The notes below the pieces were generated by a model, which did not search any database, was not told the DNA's origin, and worked only from the letters and a program-made list of their open reading frames with translations. From Vicugna pacos (Eukaryota; Chordata; Mammalia; Artiodactyla; Camelidae), in NCBI RefSeq assembly GCF_048564905.1, contig NC_133005.1, positions 22,127,501-22,191,500 on the forward strand: DNA of 64,000 bases, read 5' to 3'. This document shows positions 46,416-60,900 of this stretch, piece after piece. The stretch's first letter is position 1, and every line of letters starts with the position of its first letter. A program made the position numbers and the translations under genes.

Positions 46416-47534
46416 GTGAGTTGATGGCAGCCTTAGTCCTTAGGGAGGGAGATCAGGGCCCCTTTCCTGGGCTGGCAAGAGGAGTCCAGAGTGAGCGCAC
46501 AAAGTCACACCGATGATCCAGCCTCAAGGGAAGGTTCTGAAAAATCTCATTTTCTCCAAATGTATCTTGGAATTCTCAGAGGCTTCCAACTATCATGCGT
46601 TGAGTAGCGCTCTGGAGTTTCAGAGTTTTCCTATTAAGTTTTCTGGGACCCTGAAGGTGAGGGTCCAAGGTGTAGAGGTGGGATAAAGGTCAAAGTATTG
46701 AGATCAAGACCCAAAAGAGCACCCTCATAAACTACTATGGATTTCATTATCACGTGATCTATCCTTGGAATGAATGAGAAAAGTATTGCTATAATCAACT
46801 AATACAACCTTCCTAAGGGACTTGGAGGTGCGGACAGGTGCAAAGATGAACGTGGGTATGAGAGGAGTTCAGAACTCAGCAAGAGGTGCTGGGGTGTAAT
46901 GAGTAGGGGCTTCATTTCTAATCTGCGCCATGAACCCAGGCCAAGCAGAGTGCCTGCCACACAGTAGGTGGTAGTAAATATTCGCAGAATTAATACATGA
47001 ATGAATGAATGATTCTTCCTACAGATCTGTCATGTTCTGCTATACACTGCCTCCTGCCCTGTCCAAAGGGCTCAAGTGGGGTGAAGAAGCTTTAAGGACC
47101 TCAGGTGACCTGAGACCCCTGCCCTTCCCTCTGCTGCACTCTCCTCCACCATGCACATGTCCCCTTCCACACACCCTCCTGGTGTTCCTACTCTCTGAGC
47201 TTTGGAGCTGAGTCAAGGACAGATTTTGGTCATGGGAACTTGGGGATGGCTGGACCCTGATGAGCTTCAAACGGGCCCTGCCTCTACCCCATAGAGAATC
47301 AGGTAGATCATGAACAACCCTTCATTTCTAAAGCTGTTGCAAGTCTGATTTCATTTTGATGCAAATGTATTTTGAAATGACTAAGCTCACTAAGCATTTT
47401 CCTATTCTCAAATTTGTTAAGAATAACATTAAAAACATCCAAAAACCTACCATCCTATATTCGTAGAATGTTATAACATTTTGCTGCTATAGTCTGCTCT
47501 TCCTGCTTAAAATACTATCCTGAGTTTGGTGTTT

Positions 47535-49595
47535 ATAATCTCAAGCATGATTTTACACCTTTCCAACGTACGTATAAAATTTTAAGCAGAATGTAATATT
47601 ACTTTGCATGTTTTAAATTTTATATAAATTCTATTGATACTGTACATAGCATTTGGGAACTTTTCATTTTTATGCTTTACATGGTAGGATAAATGCACTT
47701 TGGTATATGTAGCTCCATTTTATTAATTTCTGGTCTATAGTTTTATATTATAAGAATATGCCACAGTGTATCAAATTTTGTGACTAATATTGAAGCTTTA
47801 TGCAATGTTTTGCTCATACAGCTTTGCAACAAACATTCTTATCTGTTTCCTTGGCACATATGGGAGAGTTCTTCTTCTTCCTCCAGTTAGTCCACAAAGC
47901 AGCTGTGCAGGTATCATTGGGAGCTTTTCTTATCTAAAAAAAAAAGATTTGAAATTTTTGATCAAATTTAACTCTTTCCATTTCTGCCTTTTTCTTGCTA
48001 CATATATGTGCACATGTATGTAAATGTATAGTGTGTGTGCGCGCACACACACACACGCGCATTCTATAGATGGTAGGGATCTTATTTTTTTTCTTTCACA
48101 ATAAATTATCCAGCACCCACTGATCTGCGTTGTCACCTGTGCCTTTTATCAAGTTTCCACAAATTTGCGGTTCTCTTAAGAGGTCCTTGTTTCATTAAGC
48201 CTCTTGTCGACCTCTCTGTTAAAACGACACTGTCTTAGTTAGACTAGCTTTATAATGTAAGTTTTGACAGCTCTGTTGGGCATATCTTCTCACCCTTTCC
48301 GTTGTTTAAAACTATCATGGTTATTTGGCCCCAAAGCATTTTAGAATCACTGTCGATTCATGAAAAATCCTTTCAGAATTATTATTATTATGTGATTGCA
48401 TTGAATTTACATATTAACTTGGGCAAAGTGACATCTTTTCAAATATTGAATTTTCCCTTTTATGGACATGCTATACCTCTATTTATTTAGGGTTCTTTTT
48501 ATTACTTTTGTGTACAATTTTACAATATTCTCCACCTTGGTGTTATGTATCTCCGGTTATAGATATCTTTAATACTTCGTTTGTGGAATCTCTAGAAGTT
48601 GTTATTGCTGTTTTCAGTGGGGTTTGACTACAGTGTAAGGTTGTAGTTGAATCTGAACATCAATCTTATATCTAGAAAATTTACAAAACTCTTACTAGTG
48701 CAATTAGCACTAATAATTCTGATACCATTAATCTATCTGTCTAAAATTAGTTTTTAGCTTTCATGGTTGAAGAGTCAAACAGCTCGACAAGTTCTATACA
48801 TTAAAACTGGAGTCTCCCTAACCTCCCAGCACTTTCCAACTCCCAGATGCAACCATTTTCCACTCTTTTAACTGATCATTTTAGCTTTTACTGCCAGCTC
48901 TCATGCCCATACTGTGACTTCTTGACTTCTAACTCTTAGGGACTTTTTAATCGACTTCCTACTGTGGAAGTTGGGGATATCATGTTCTGTTCCTCGTGAC
49001 CTCATTCCACGTGTGCTCACTTTCTTTTCCACATCACTCTAACATGATTATGATTTTGGAGAACTTAATACTCAGTGTCTACGTTATAATGACTGTGAGA
49101 TTGCCATTTACAGCTGAGGGTTATAACATTCCCAGCTTTGACTTATTTTCATCCTCATATGTGTGTTTCTGTAACCACCACCACGGTGAGGATGCAGAAC
49201 ATTCCAGGATGACAGAGGTCTTCCTTGCGTTACCCCTTTGCAGTGAAGTCCACCACCACCAAACTAAACCTCTGGCAAATGCCAATCAGTTCTCTCTATA
49301 TACACAATTTCAAGAATGCTATAAGTGGAGTCTCAAAAAAAGTCTTGAGTCATACACATAACGTCTTCAAGAAACTAATCACTGTTGCACACATAAGTAA
49401 CTCATCCTTTGTACTGCACAGTAGTATTTCCTCATAAGGACACACCACAGTTTGTTAAACCATTCACTTATTCAGGGGCATGTGGTTTTGCGCTATTACA
49501 CAGAAATCATCTGTAACATTAGTGAACAGGTCTTGTGTAGACATGAATTTTCATTTCCTGGAGATAAATGCCCAGGAATGTAACTGAAGGTCATA
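47535..49595 (-). mobile_element. old L1 remnants, unit 3 left block
   Basis: It is the counterpart of 24880-26945 and nearly the same. A GT/CA alternating tract lies at about 48031-48062. Confidence 0.55.
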
Positions 49596-49819
49596 TAACA
49601 CACCTCCTCTCCTGAAAGAAGAAGAAATGATTGTTTTGTTGGTGGTGAGGAAGCATTGTTTCTGCTAGGCCTGTCCAATCTCTCTGAAAACTAAGACGAG
49701 TAACTCCTCACAGTGGAGCCGCATCCTCTGCCTGATTTCTGTTTCACAACCTGAAGCAGGAACTGGCTAGAATCTAGAAGCAGCTTACTATCTCACAGTA
49801 CATGTCACCCCATCACAGG

Positions 49820-49830
49820 CACTTCCTCTT
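49820..49830 (-). promoter_or_regulatory. PU.1/ETS-like site upstream of gene 3
   Basis: CACTTCCTCTT lies 103 bases before the ATG of gene 3, as in genes 1 and 2. Confidence 0.4.
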
Positions 49831-49932
49831 CTATTGGGTGAGCTGGGGCTTCTCTTCTCTCCCCAAAAGAAGGAACTCTGGGTTCTCTGCGGGACACACA
49901 CTAGGACAGAGCAGTCCCATCAGGCCTCCACG

Positions 49933-50005
49933 ATGCCGACCCCTGCCTCCTGGCCCCATCCTCCGCCTCCTTCCCTGCTGCTGGCACTACTGCTGGGACT
50001 CACAG
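49933..50005 (+). CDS. SIRPB1-like: gene 3 exon 1: start and signal peptide
   Basis: The ATG lies in 'cacgatgcc'. The protein differs from genes 1 and 2 (HPPPPS against HHPPPC), and about a dozen base differences cluster in and just before the exon. The donor is acag|gtgagc. Confidence 0.9.
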
Positions 50006-51904
50006 GTGAGCACTCCTTGGGGTAGAATCCCCTCTCCCTGCCCCCGGACCTCCCCACGCACTTTTAGGACCTCCAGGTAAACAGGTGTGCCACCTGAGGA
50101 AGCCACAGATGGCCAAGGACTGGGCATTATCCGAGAGCATGAAATCAGGGATCTGAGCATTTCCTCTGTGGCTCCGCCACCTGCAGCTGGACACCAGGGG
50201 CTTTGAAGGAGACGATGCTTCAAACACCAACAATGACGGCTTTTTCCGTAGTAACTCGTGTAAGCCTCACAACATCCCTGTGTGAAGCTGTGACTATTAT
50301 CCCAGATTTACAGAAGGGGAAACTGAGACAGAGAGAGCACACTGCCTGATGTCACCTACCTAAGGCAGGAAATGTTGGGTTCAAGTGCAGGCCAACCAGC
50401 TCCAGGTTCATTCTTTGAACCGTGTTGTGCTGCTCAGCTTCTTGGTGGAGCCTAATTGCAGAAAAATCAGATAATACATAGAAACAGTCAGAATCGTCAT
50501 CACCCATCATCCCACTCAGAGATCAGAGTTCAAACCCTGTCGTGCGTCCTCTCAAACTTTTGTCAGTGATGTGCTGGTTGGCTCCTACATGCCAGAATTT
50601 TTACTAAGGTTTTACTATGTGTTATAATTTCACTTAATCCTCAAAAGAACCCGTATAGTACAGCACTAGGCTACATTTGTATATGTATTTATAAACGTGT
50701 GCAGTCTGTGTGTGTTTGTGTGTGTGTATGAGGAGGTGCGAGGAAGTAAAATAAACACAGACACATGGGATTCCGATAAGGTTTCTGTAATGCTCTCCGC
50801 AAAGCATTTTTCAGTCTACATGAAATGACATCATCAGATGCTTAGTCTTTCCCGGTTTGTCAACACCCTCCCCAAATTTACCCCGACCCTCTCCCAGTTT
50901 CTTAAGACAAGCAAATGTATGTCTTAGTAAAATGAGTAGACTTTCACGTGGGGCAATCTCGGAGTCCCTTTCCCATGCTGGACAGGACAGGATGAAAGAT
51001 ACAGACGCCTGCCTATATGACCTATGTCTGAGGTTCTAGCCACACCCGTACGTATATCCAAGGTCATGAAAGCCTCCATTAAAACCCCACGAAATCTCAT
51101 GAGTAAGAACTTCTCAATTTCTTGAACACTAACCTTGTTCCAGGTGCTGCAAATGCTCATGACTATTAACCTATGTGATCACTGTATCCAAGGTAGACAA
51201 TGTCGTACCAGGGCTTTACAAATTAGAGAATGTAAACAGAGAGACGTTTACTGTCCCTCAGCAGTGAAGGGAAGAGCTGTGACTGGAACTCGGGCTGTCT
51301 GGCTCTGGGACTCACAGGTCTCACCACTGGTCTTCTCCCTCCTGGGTCCTCGCTTTCACGTCATGAGTTTTCTGCAGCTTCTGCCAGTGAGTACAGGGAA
51401 GCGGGTGGTGTGGGGCAGAGGCTTGTGGTTATCTTCTCCTCAGCTCTTCTGCTTCTTGTGTATGCCCAGAGTACTTTTGTTTTTTGCCAAGTCATCTGCA
51501 TGGGAAAAGCAGTTTCTGATACAACTTCCACAGAGATTACGCCCTGAAAGTAGACTTCAGGGTCACAGGGAGATGTTGCACTAGGCAATTCACACAGCAT
51601 GCAAATACTTATTGCTTTCCTGCTGGGTACTAGGAACTGTTATAGGAACTTGGGGAGCACTGGTGAATAAAGAGACAAAGTAGTTGCCCTCATGATCTTT
51701 TCTATGTCTGTAATCTGTTTCTGTTTTTCACATAGATTGATTTGTATTATATTTTTAGATTCCACACATAAGTGATACCATACAGTGTTTGTCCTTCTCT
51801 GTCTGACTTGTCACTAAGTAGAATATTCTCTAGGTCCATCCACTTTATTGAAAATAGCAACATTTCATTCTTTTTATGGCTCAGTAGTACTCCACTGCAT
51901 ATGC

Positions 51905-51950
<46 letters not shown>

Positions 51951-54900
51951 AACACACATACACCACACTTTATCCAGTCATCTGTCGATGGACATTTAGG
52001 TTGCTCCCCTCTTTTGGCTATGTAAATAGTCCTGCTACGAATACTGGGGTGCATGTATCTTTTTGCATTAGGGTCTTCTCTGATTTCCACTAAACTTTTG
52101 ATAATTTATTACAACAACCTTAGCTAACTAATATAACCTGATTAAACATTGGGAAAAAATCCCATGGGGACTTGAAACAATGTTTTATTTCCCTTATAAA
52201 CTACATGTCCATTGTGGGTCAGGAGCTCTCAACATCACAGTTACTCAAGTACCCAGGCTGATGGAGCCGACCCCATCATGAGTGTGCGCATGTCTGTGGA
52301 ACAGGGAAATTGATCCCTAAAGGATCTTGCAGTTAAATGCATAACCACAAAATACATCCATCACTGCTGCTCACCTCTCTGTGGCCAAAAGAAGTCTCAT
52401 AGCCCCTCCCAATGCAAAGGTCCAGAAGTAAAACCCACCATGAGGCCAGGAAGCAGACAGACAGAAATATCTGGTAAAGCAAGACATTTGCAGACAGGAC
52501 TCAGGCACTCAGACCTGCTCTCTGCTGTGCCATTCACCCTCTCTGTGCCTCAGTTTTCTGGTTTGTGTTGGAGTCTCACATTATAGGCTCTTCATGAGAG
52601 TCACATGTGATAGTAGCTCTACTGAGCTGAGTTGAAGGCCGGCTCACGGTGCTTTAGGTCAGTGAAAGCTGCTGTTGGTAAATACGGGAGAAAACCTACC
52701 TGATCACACGAGGAGGAATGAATAACTGCTCTGTGTTTCCCTCCAGGAGTCGTGGCTCAGGAGCTGCAGGTGATTCAGCCTGAGACATCAGTTTCAGTCG
52801 CAGCAGGAGAGACGGCCACTCTGCGTTGCACCATGACCTCCCTGATCCCTGTGGGCCCCATCAAGTGGTTCAGGGGCACAGGGCCAGGCCGGGAGTTAAT
52901 CTACGATTTCAAAGGCGGCCACTTCCCCCGAGTAACAAATGCTTCAGATGTCACAAGGAGAGACAACATGGACTTTTCCATCCGCATCAGTCACATCACC
53001 CCAGCAGATGCCGGTGCCTACTACTGTGTGAAGTTCCAGAGAGGATTACCTGGTGACACGGAGTATAAGTCTGGACCAGGCACTCGGCTCACTGTGAGTG
53101 GTGAGTACACGTGGGCCTCTCGTCCCCTGCTCTGTGACAACGAGTCAACAAAATGCCCTCCTGTCTTTGAGCAAAAGTAAGAATCAGGTGCAGCAGTGGG
53201 TGCTTTATCATGACTGGGTCATGATCTGATTTCCGTCCTGTCTACACATCAGGGAAGTTGAGGCCTGGAGAGGTTGTGCTATTTGCTCAAGGCCCCACGG
53301 ATGGTAATTGGTATGAAAAGTCTGGAAGCCCAGGCTGCCTGGCTCCACAAACCTTGTCATTTCAACCCCTTCCAGCCCTTTGGTTCCAGGCTCAAGGGAG
53401 CTAAAGTCTGAGTGATTTGCCCGGTCACAGGCCAGACCTCACCTCTTGCCTCCAGAGAGTGCTCCCCTCAAATGTGGCTCAGTCTTCTCTCTGTTCAGCA
53501 CTTACTGAGCACCTACTGCGTGCCCGGCCCTGCTCTGGATGCTGTGGAAGCAGCAGTGAAAGAGCAGACAAGGGCTGTTCTCCCATGAAGCTTGTGTTCT
53601 CTTCCCTTCCAATGCAGAGTCCATCCCCCTGGAATTGTCGAGAGTCGGGGGCAGGATGTAGAATGTGTTACTTTATGTCTTCTTGAGAAACATCACAGTC
53701 AGAAGAAACTCCTAGAGGCAGAGATTCAGTGTTAACTGTCACAGCCAGGTTTGGAGGAGATGCCCAGAGGTTGGGTGTTTCCTGGGAGGGTCTCTCACGA
53801 AACCCTTGTATGATTCAGGGAAAAACTCACACAGTCACTGAAGGCTCCAAGCATCTCAGAATGTCCCGCACCCAGGGAAGAGATTCCCCATGTCGGTGTC
53901 TTAGTTGCTGCCCCATCAAGGTAGCAAAGGTGCTCCTTTAGGGTTTTCTGCTAAAGGCCCAGGATCCTCATTCTAACTCCTGAATCCTGGACTGTCAGGG
54001 CAAGAAGGATTTTTAGACAGCAAGTGCCCTGCCCCCCACCTACACATGGGGAGCCTGAGGCCAAGAGGTGACAGGGACCTAGACGACACTCACAAGGCCA
54101 GTGACTGATGGGATCCTTACAGAACCCAGCTGATTCAGTCCAGACTCCTCCTGCACCACCATTGGACACTGGCTCCTTGGAAGAGCCTGGCTCATAGTAG
54201 GTGCTGAATAAAAAGCTCCTTGGGTCAAACCATTGAACAGGTTCTCAGTTTTCCTAGGAATCAAACGCTCCTCGCATACAGACCCTGAGTCCCCAGGTGA
54301 CAGGCAACCTCTGTCTACTTTCAGCCACATGATCCCAAGTCACTCATCCCGTATCAACACCTAGAGCTGCCCAGGGTCTCAGCAGCTGCAAAACAGCACA
54401 CGGTACGCACAGAGCGTCTTTCCCTCTGCAGCCTTCTGCTCAAGGGTACCAAGTTGTCCCCAACCTTGGGCTATTAAGACAGCACTTCAGTCGATACCGC
54501 TGTCCATGCCTCACTCTCGTCAAAGAGGAAATTCCCACTGCAAGTGTCATTGCTACATCAGGGAGTATGTGTATTTTAATTCGTGTGGATATAGCAAAAC
54601 TTCACTCTCAGCCATTGTAGCAAGCAAATATCCCCACAAGCCCTGGACACAGGAGGGAAGGTTAATCCTGGCTTTGCGGGTATCACTAACGTTCCCAGGT
54701 GGTGCCTCCCCTGCTCAGCCAATCACAGGTGGGAACTGGCTCCAACCCCACTCAGACCTGCTGCCTCCCAGGAGACCGTCATCCTCTTCCCCAAGCACCT
54801 GCCCAGATGATTCCCTGGATGAGAAAGGAGGGAGGCAGGAGGGGCTGAGGGGGTAGCAGCCTGTCAGATGCTGAATCTTCCTCCTGGCAGTTACTGCCTA

Positions 54901-57900
54901 TAGGCAGTGCTCTGAGGGAGGGGCCATCTGTGCCCCTGAGGCTCTGAGAGGGGACCTGGCGGGTGAGCAGGTAAGGGGGCCAAGGTGGAACCAAAAGCAG
55001 CCTGACTCACACCCAGCTCTCTGCACACCCCACTGTGCTTGTCAAAGTGGGGAGAAAGCTCCGACACTCTCCTTGTAAATTCGTGTGCTGTTCTGTTCCT
55101 CAGCAATAAGTATTAAAACAAAAATCCTGTGTGGCTGCCAGGCTAGCTTTATAACTGGGAACAGACAGATGCAGTGTCTCATGACGTCCTGAACCTGCTC
55201 CTATGAGGCAGGGCTCAGCACACTTAGAAGCCCCAGGAGTCCTTTTCTCCCTGTTGCTGTGATGTCGCCCCTTCACTGAGTGGCCTGAGGGAGCAGCTCT
55301 GGGAAGGGGAGCGAGGACAGAGCAGAGAGGCCCCTGCATCCCAGCAACAGCGGGAAGGCCCACTCCTGGCTCAGCAGACTGAGGATGGGGAGGGGGAGGT
55401 AGTTCCTAGGGGATGCTGAGGGCCCTGCGTGGACACAGTTCATGTTCTAGACTCAGGTGTCAGGAGCCCGTGTCTCCCCCTTCTTGCTACGTGGTCCCCA
55501 GGCCTGGGCCCTCGGAGGGCACTCCTCCCTGGTCTCACTTGAAGTCAAGTATCTCAGAGGGAAAAGGGGAGGGTGGTGGTCAGTGTGGGGGCCCCTGAAG
55601 GTGGGTGCCTGCTCTGTTGTTGGACATGAAACCTCAGGGGCCAAGGGAATTCCTTCTGGGATATGGTTGTGGGGGTGAAGAGACTTTTATTTCTCTCAGC
55701 CTCAGTTTTATCATTTCTAAAATGGTGATAATCATGGATTCTTTCTAGCAGGGTTAGAAGGATTTCAGACTGTATGTCTAAACCACCAGCACAGAGTAGC
55801 CCCCCCAAATGGAGGTGTTGTTTCAAGTCTGTGTCTCACTTCCCTTTGCAGGGCTTACCGGCCTGCAGAAGGATGACAATCACCCCAACTTTGCAGGATG
55901 TCCTGAGGGTGCGATGAGCCTGGTGACAGAGCAGCCCCTCAGTGAGCCATGGCGTTGTTCCCCCAGGCTGTGGTCTGCGCAAGTCTCAGTTCCCGCTAGT
56001 CCTCAGTTTCCCCACCTGTGATCTCGGCTGCCTTTCAGGGTCTGTGGTGACTGGAGAGGTTCTAGAAAGCCCTAGATGGGGTGGGCTAGGGTGTCACTGA
56101 GCCTCAGGACACAGTGGTTTAGAGCCTGGGCTGAGCCCTGCTGCCTGTGCTCCCATCCCAGCTCTGCCAGATCCCGGCTCTGGGAACTCGGACGCGTTCC
56201 TCTCCACACTGGGGCTCGGGGTCCTGGTCCGTCCCTGTCAGCACCGCCCTCCCAGAGCCACTGCAGGGACTGAATGAGGGAACCATGTACAGAGCTTAGA
56301 GCAGAGCCCGGAACAGTGTACGTGTTCCGCCACTGATAGCTCTGACGTGCCAAAGCCGGAGGCCTCGGGCGGCTCACTCCCTCCAGGATTGAGTATAACT
56401 GGGGTTGGGGTGGAGCCAGGTGCTTTCACATCAGAATCACCTAGGTAACGCTGACAGGATCCCCAGCCCGTCCCCACCATAGAAACCCTGGTTTAATTGG
56501 AGACACGTGGGCCCAGGCAGCTGACTGATTAACGCCTGCAGGGGATGCTGCCCACAGCCCTGGCGGACAAGCCCTGAGCTCCGTGTTCTCTGAGGTCACA
56601 GATGGAGCTGGGGTTTTTTGCCCAGACAGAGGTCACTCCTCCTTGGTGCTGGAGCTGCGAGAACAGCTTTTCAGGGACGTTGCAGAATAGCCTATGATGG
56701 TGACAGTTCTTCAGAGGCCAAGAAAGGAAGCTTCAACGGAGGCGGAGGGACACCTCCTCCCATGGAGCTCACCTCGGGTGGAGACGGGCCTCCTGTGGAC
56801 TCAGAGGACTCTGTCCAGCCCTGAGCTTTGTCGCTGGGGAAACCTTCCCATCTTTAAAGAGGGGCTGGGATCCCCTCAAACACTCTCTGCTCAGCACAGA
56901 GCCTGCCTGCCTCAACACACCAACGTGACACTGATGGAATCTCCTCCCTCCTTTCAAAATGCTTCCAGCTTTCTGTAAAGAGCTGGTCTGCGGGGGAATG
57001 CCTGCGACATCATATATTTTGAAAGCCAATTTCCCCAATTAGTTTCCTGAAGGGATTATAAAAAAGAGGAAGAGAATCATACTGTGGTGGTTCTATGGCT
57101 GCTTTTTCATTAGGGTTTTTGATGCCAGATGCACGGAGCAGGATTTAAGACTTTTTGTTTGTTTGTTTTTTCCTGTTGTGCTTGTGCTCTGCCTTCTCAC
57201 TGCCTGAAGAATAAACAGGCAGTTTCAGAACTAGGAATGACCAGACCTTGTGACAACACTCACAGGTCTTGGTGCTTAAGCACCCACCGTGCACCAGGCT
57301 CTGTGTTTTAAGTACATCCCCCCTTGTCTGACCAGGGTGGGGCTGTCACACACATTGCAGGGAAACAGAGACTGAGGCTCAGAGGTAATCAGAGACACTA
57401 AATCAATCAGCCTTGGTGCGGTGGGAGGAGCTCCGACCTTTCCTTGCTGGGTGCCCTTGGCCAGCTGCGTCTACCCAGAGCCTCATCCCATAAATGTGAC
57501 CCCATTCGGGCCTTCATTTCATGGCTTGTGAGGAGAAATGAAGAACTTAGGATCCTGGAGGGATCAGCCCATCGTTAGGCTGTGAAAACACTCTCCGTCA
57601 GTGGTAACCAATCACAGCTTCTCTTCCCTTTGGGGCATCCAGGATGCTGGTATTTCTATAACTTGACATATTCAACTTACATCTCCTTATGATGTCCCCA
57701 AATATTTCATGAATTTTAGGAAGCAAGTTAAATATTTACAAGTGCAAATATTTGTAATGTCTACTGTCTGCCAACGTTTACAGGAGGTGTTGAGTAATAC
57801 TGAATAATTTGGAGAAACCCTATGACCTTCTACAGGGAGAAACCTTGTCTTTTCATTCGCTGATTTGTGTGTTTTCAGGACACAGGAGCTGCTTCTGCCT

Positions 57901-60900
57901 GCTTCATGGGCCTGTGTCTGTGTCTCTTCTGACTTAATAACACTTCAGAAATTAACCACCTCTGCTTTCTCAGCTCTCAGTGACCTTTGCTTTCAACTCA
58001 AAAGTGACCCAAGAGAAGAACCTAGATTCAGAAAAACATCCCTTCGCCCTTCTTCCTTTGAAATTCAGCGATTGGCATGTTAGTCCTACAGGAATATTTG
58101 TGGAGAGAATGAAATCTATCTAGTAAATTATCACATATATTTGAAGGGAGAGCTCTGGATGTAAATACAGTCTGGGTTACACAGAGATCTGTGTTTAGTT
58201 TTGTCAAAGCATTTTACTCAAAGCAAGGATGCTTCCAATGCCTAACTGAACCCTCACTGCAACCCCGGGGAGGATAAGGCCTGCAGTCCCCTTTCACAGA
58301 TGAGGAGCTGGGAGGGGCCCCGGCCACTCCTCTCATCTGCTGCCCAGGCTGATTCAGCACCCATGGTGGTCCCACTCCACCCCTGCTTCGCCTACACCTA
58401 CTTCTGTAATGCTTTCCTTACTGTAGCTAAGTTCCCCAGGGGAGCCCAGCTAGGAAGAGTTAATAGGAGAGTGACAGCCATCAGTTTTTTTTCGTTCCTG
58501 CACCCAGATCGGTGGGAATTCACCTGAGGTAGGAAAGAAAGTGGACTTTGAACTCAGGCCTGGAAACCATGTTGGTCCCACCCCAGACTCAGAGCTCACC
58601 TCTGGGAACCTGTGTGTCTCCTCCTAAGATGAGGATAAAGACACTGCCCTCTGAGGACTAACAGAAGTGTTAAAAAATAATGGTAAATGATCTTAGGTGG
58701 GAGGGTATAGCTCAGTGGTAGAGCGCATGCTTAACATACATGAGATCCTGGGTTTAATCCTAAGTCCCTCCATTAGGAAAAAAAAAACTTAAATAAGCCT
58801 AATTATCTCATCCAGCAACAAAACTGAATTGAAATAAAATTGAAAGAAATCTAAAACAAATATGTAAGCGTTGTTAACTGTGTCGCAAGCTTATCATTAG
58901 TGATAATAATGACTATTATGTTCGTTGTTGTAAATGCTCCTTTTGTAGCCAAACCCTCTCCTCCCGTGGTATCAGGCCCCGCCACGAGGGCCCCACCTGA
59001 GCAGACAGTGAGCTTCACCTGCAGATCCCACGGCTTCTCCCCCAGAAACATCTCCCTGAAATGGTTCAAAAACGGAAATGAGATCGCAGCCTCCCAGACC
59101 AGCGTGGACCCGGAGGGAGACAGCGTTTCCTACAGCGTCTCCAGCACAGCCAAGGTGGTGCTGGCCCCGGGGGATGTTCGCTCCCAGGTCATCTGCGAGG
59201 TGGCCCACGTCACCCTGCAGGGGGGCCCTCCTCTCCGTGGGACTGCCAACTTGTCTGAGACCATCCGAGGTAGATGCCCCTCACACCAGCCCAAGCCCAC
59301 ACCTGCCCCCAAGCCCCACCTGCCCCTCCCCCTGCTTTTGGCTCCAGGCCTTGAATTGCCTGGAATAGATTTCCTGACAGTCCTTCCCGACCACCAGGCA
59401 CCTCCATGTGCTGGTCACTCACTACTGATTTAACAGCAGCTTGCCACGTACCAAGCACTGTGCTCAGCAGTTTCCTTTACTTACAACAGCATCTCCAACT
59501 ACTGAGCACCTACTCTAAGCCAAGGCCCTAAGTGCCTAGGGATTTCACTTACTTGGCTGCAGTTATTATATTCCAACTGCATGCCAGTTGCTTACTGATT
59601 CCCCACATTATAACCCTAACAGGACCAACCAGTCCTTGAGCACCTACTGTGTGCCCTGCAATGTGCTTAGGATCTCATTGGTATGCAAATTGCACACTCA
59701 GTGTTTGAGCACCTGCTGCATGCCTGGCTCTGTCCTCAGGCACCCCCCCCTTGCTGGGCTGGGAGCTGCTCTCCAGTCCCTGCCCTGTGACCTCTCTGTT
59801 CCACAAGGTCAGAGCTCCTGCCCTGTGCTGTTTCAGTTCCGCCCACCGTGGAGGTCACCCAACAGCCCACGGCAGGGACCCAGGTGAACGTCACCTGCCA
59901 GGCGAAGCAGTTCTACCCCCTAGACCTCCAGCTGAGCTGGGTGGAGAACGGAAACGTGTCCAGGATAGAAGCGGCGTCGACCCTCACGGAGAACAAGGAT
60001 GGGACCTTTAACCGGACGAGCTGGCTCCTGGTGAACTCGTCCGCCCACAGGGGGGAGGTGCTGGCCTGCAGGGTGGAGCACGATGGGCAGCCGGCGGTCA
60101 GCGCCTACCTCACCCTGGAGGCCTCTGCTCCCCAGAAGGACCAGGACACACATGAACACCCTGGTGAGGCTTCCATTAACCTGAAAGGGCTTTTAAAATT
60201 TTATCTTTTTAAGTTGTTAAAGTAGTCATTCTTCCTCGGTATAGAATAGTCTAGAAGTCTATAAATGTACAGTAGAATTTTGAGGTGACTTCCCCCACTC
60301 AAATCCTATACTCCAAGAGTCACTACTGGGAAGAGTTTGGTACTTTTTTTTTTTTTACATCATTTGACATCAATATACTTGAAAGAAAGAAAGGAAGAAG
60401 GGAGATGATTGTGTCCATAATGTCCTGTCTCTTCCTCTCTTCAAGAAACAGTAACTCTGTTCATCCTTCCCTGTCCACTCGCCTCCCTCTTCCTTCTTTC
60501 TAACCTCTGCCTAGTCTCCCTTCCATCCTAGATGTTCCCATCCATCAGTAACACCACCCCAAGCGATGTCTCAGCCACAACTTGTCTGAGACGATCAGGG
60601 TAGATGCCCCTCACCCCCAGCCCTAGCCCACATCCATCCGCCTTCCTGGCCCCAGCCTGCTCCTCCAGGAAGAGGTCACAGTTGAACTGGGATTTGCAGG
60701 TAGTCAACATGCACTGAGCGACTGTGGTCATTGCTGGTCCACTGTCACAAATCAGGGGACAAAGAAAGCCCTATGAAATTCTGGATAGGGAGCCCTGAGG
60801 ATGCAGAGTTTCAGTCTGGTCCAAGCACCCAGGTGACCATGAGTGGTCACAGCATGGGCTTCCTTTATCCCCTGACCTGTGACAGTGGACCAGCAACGAT

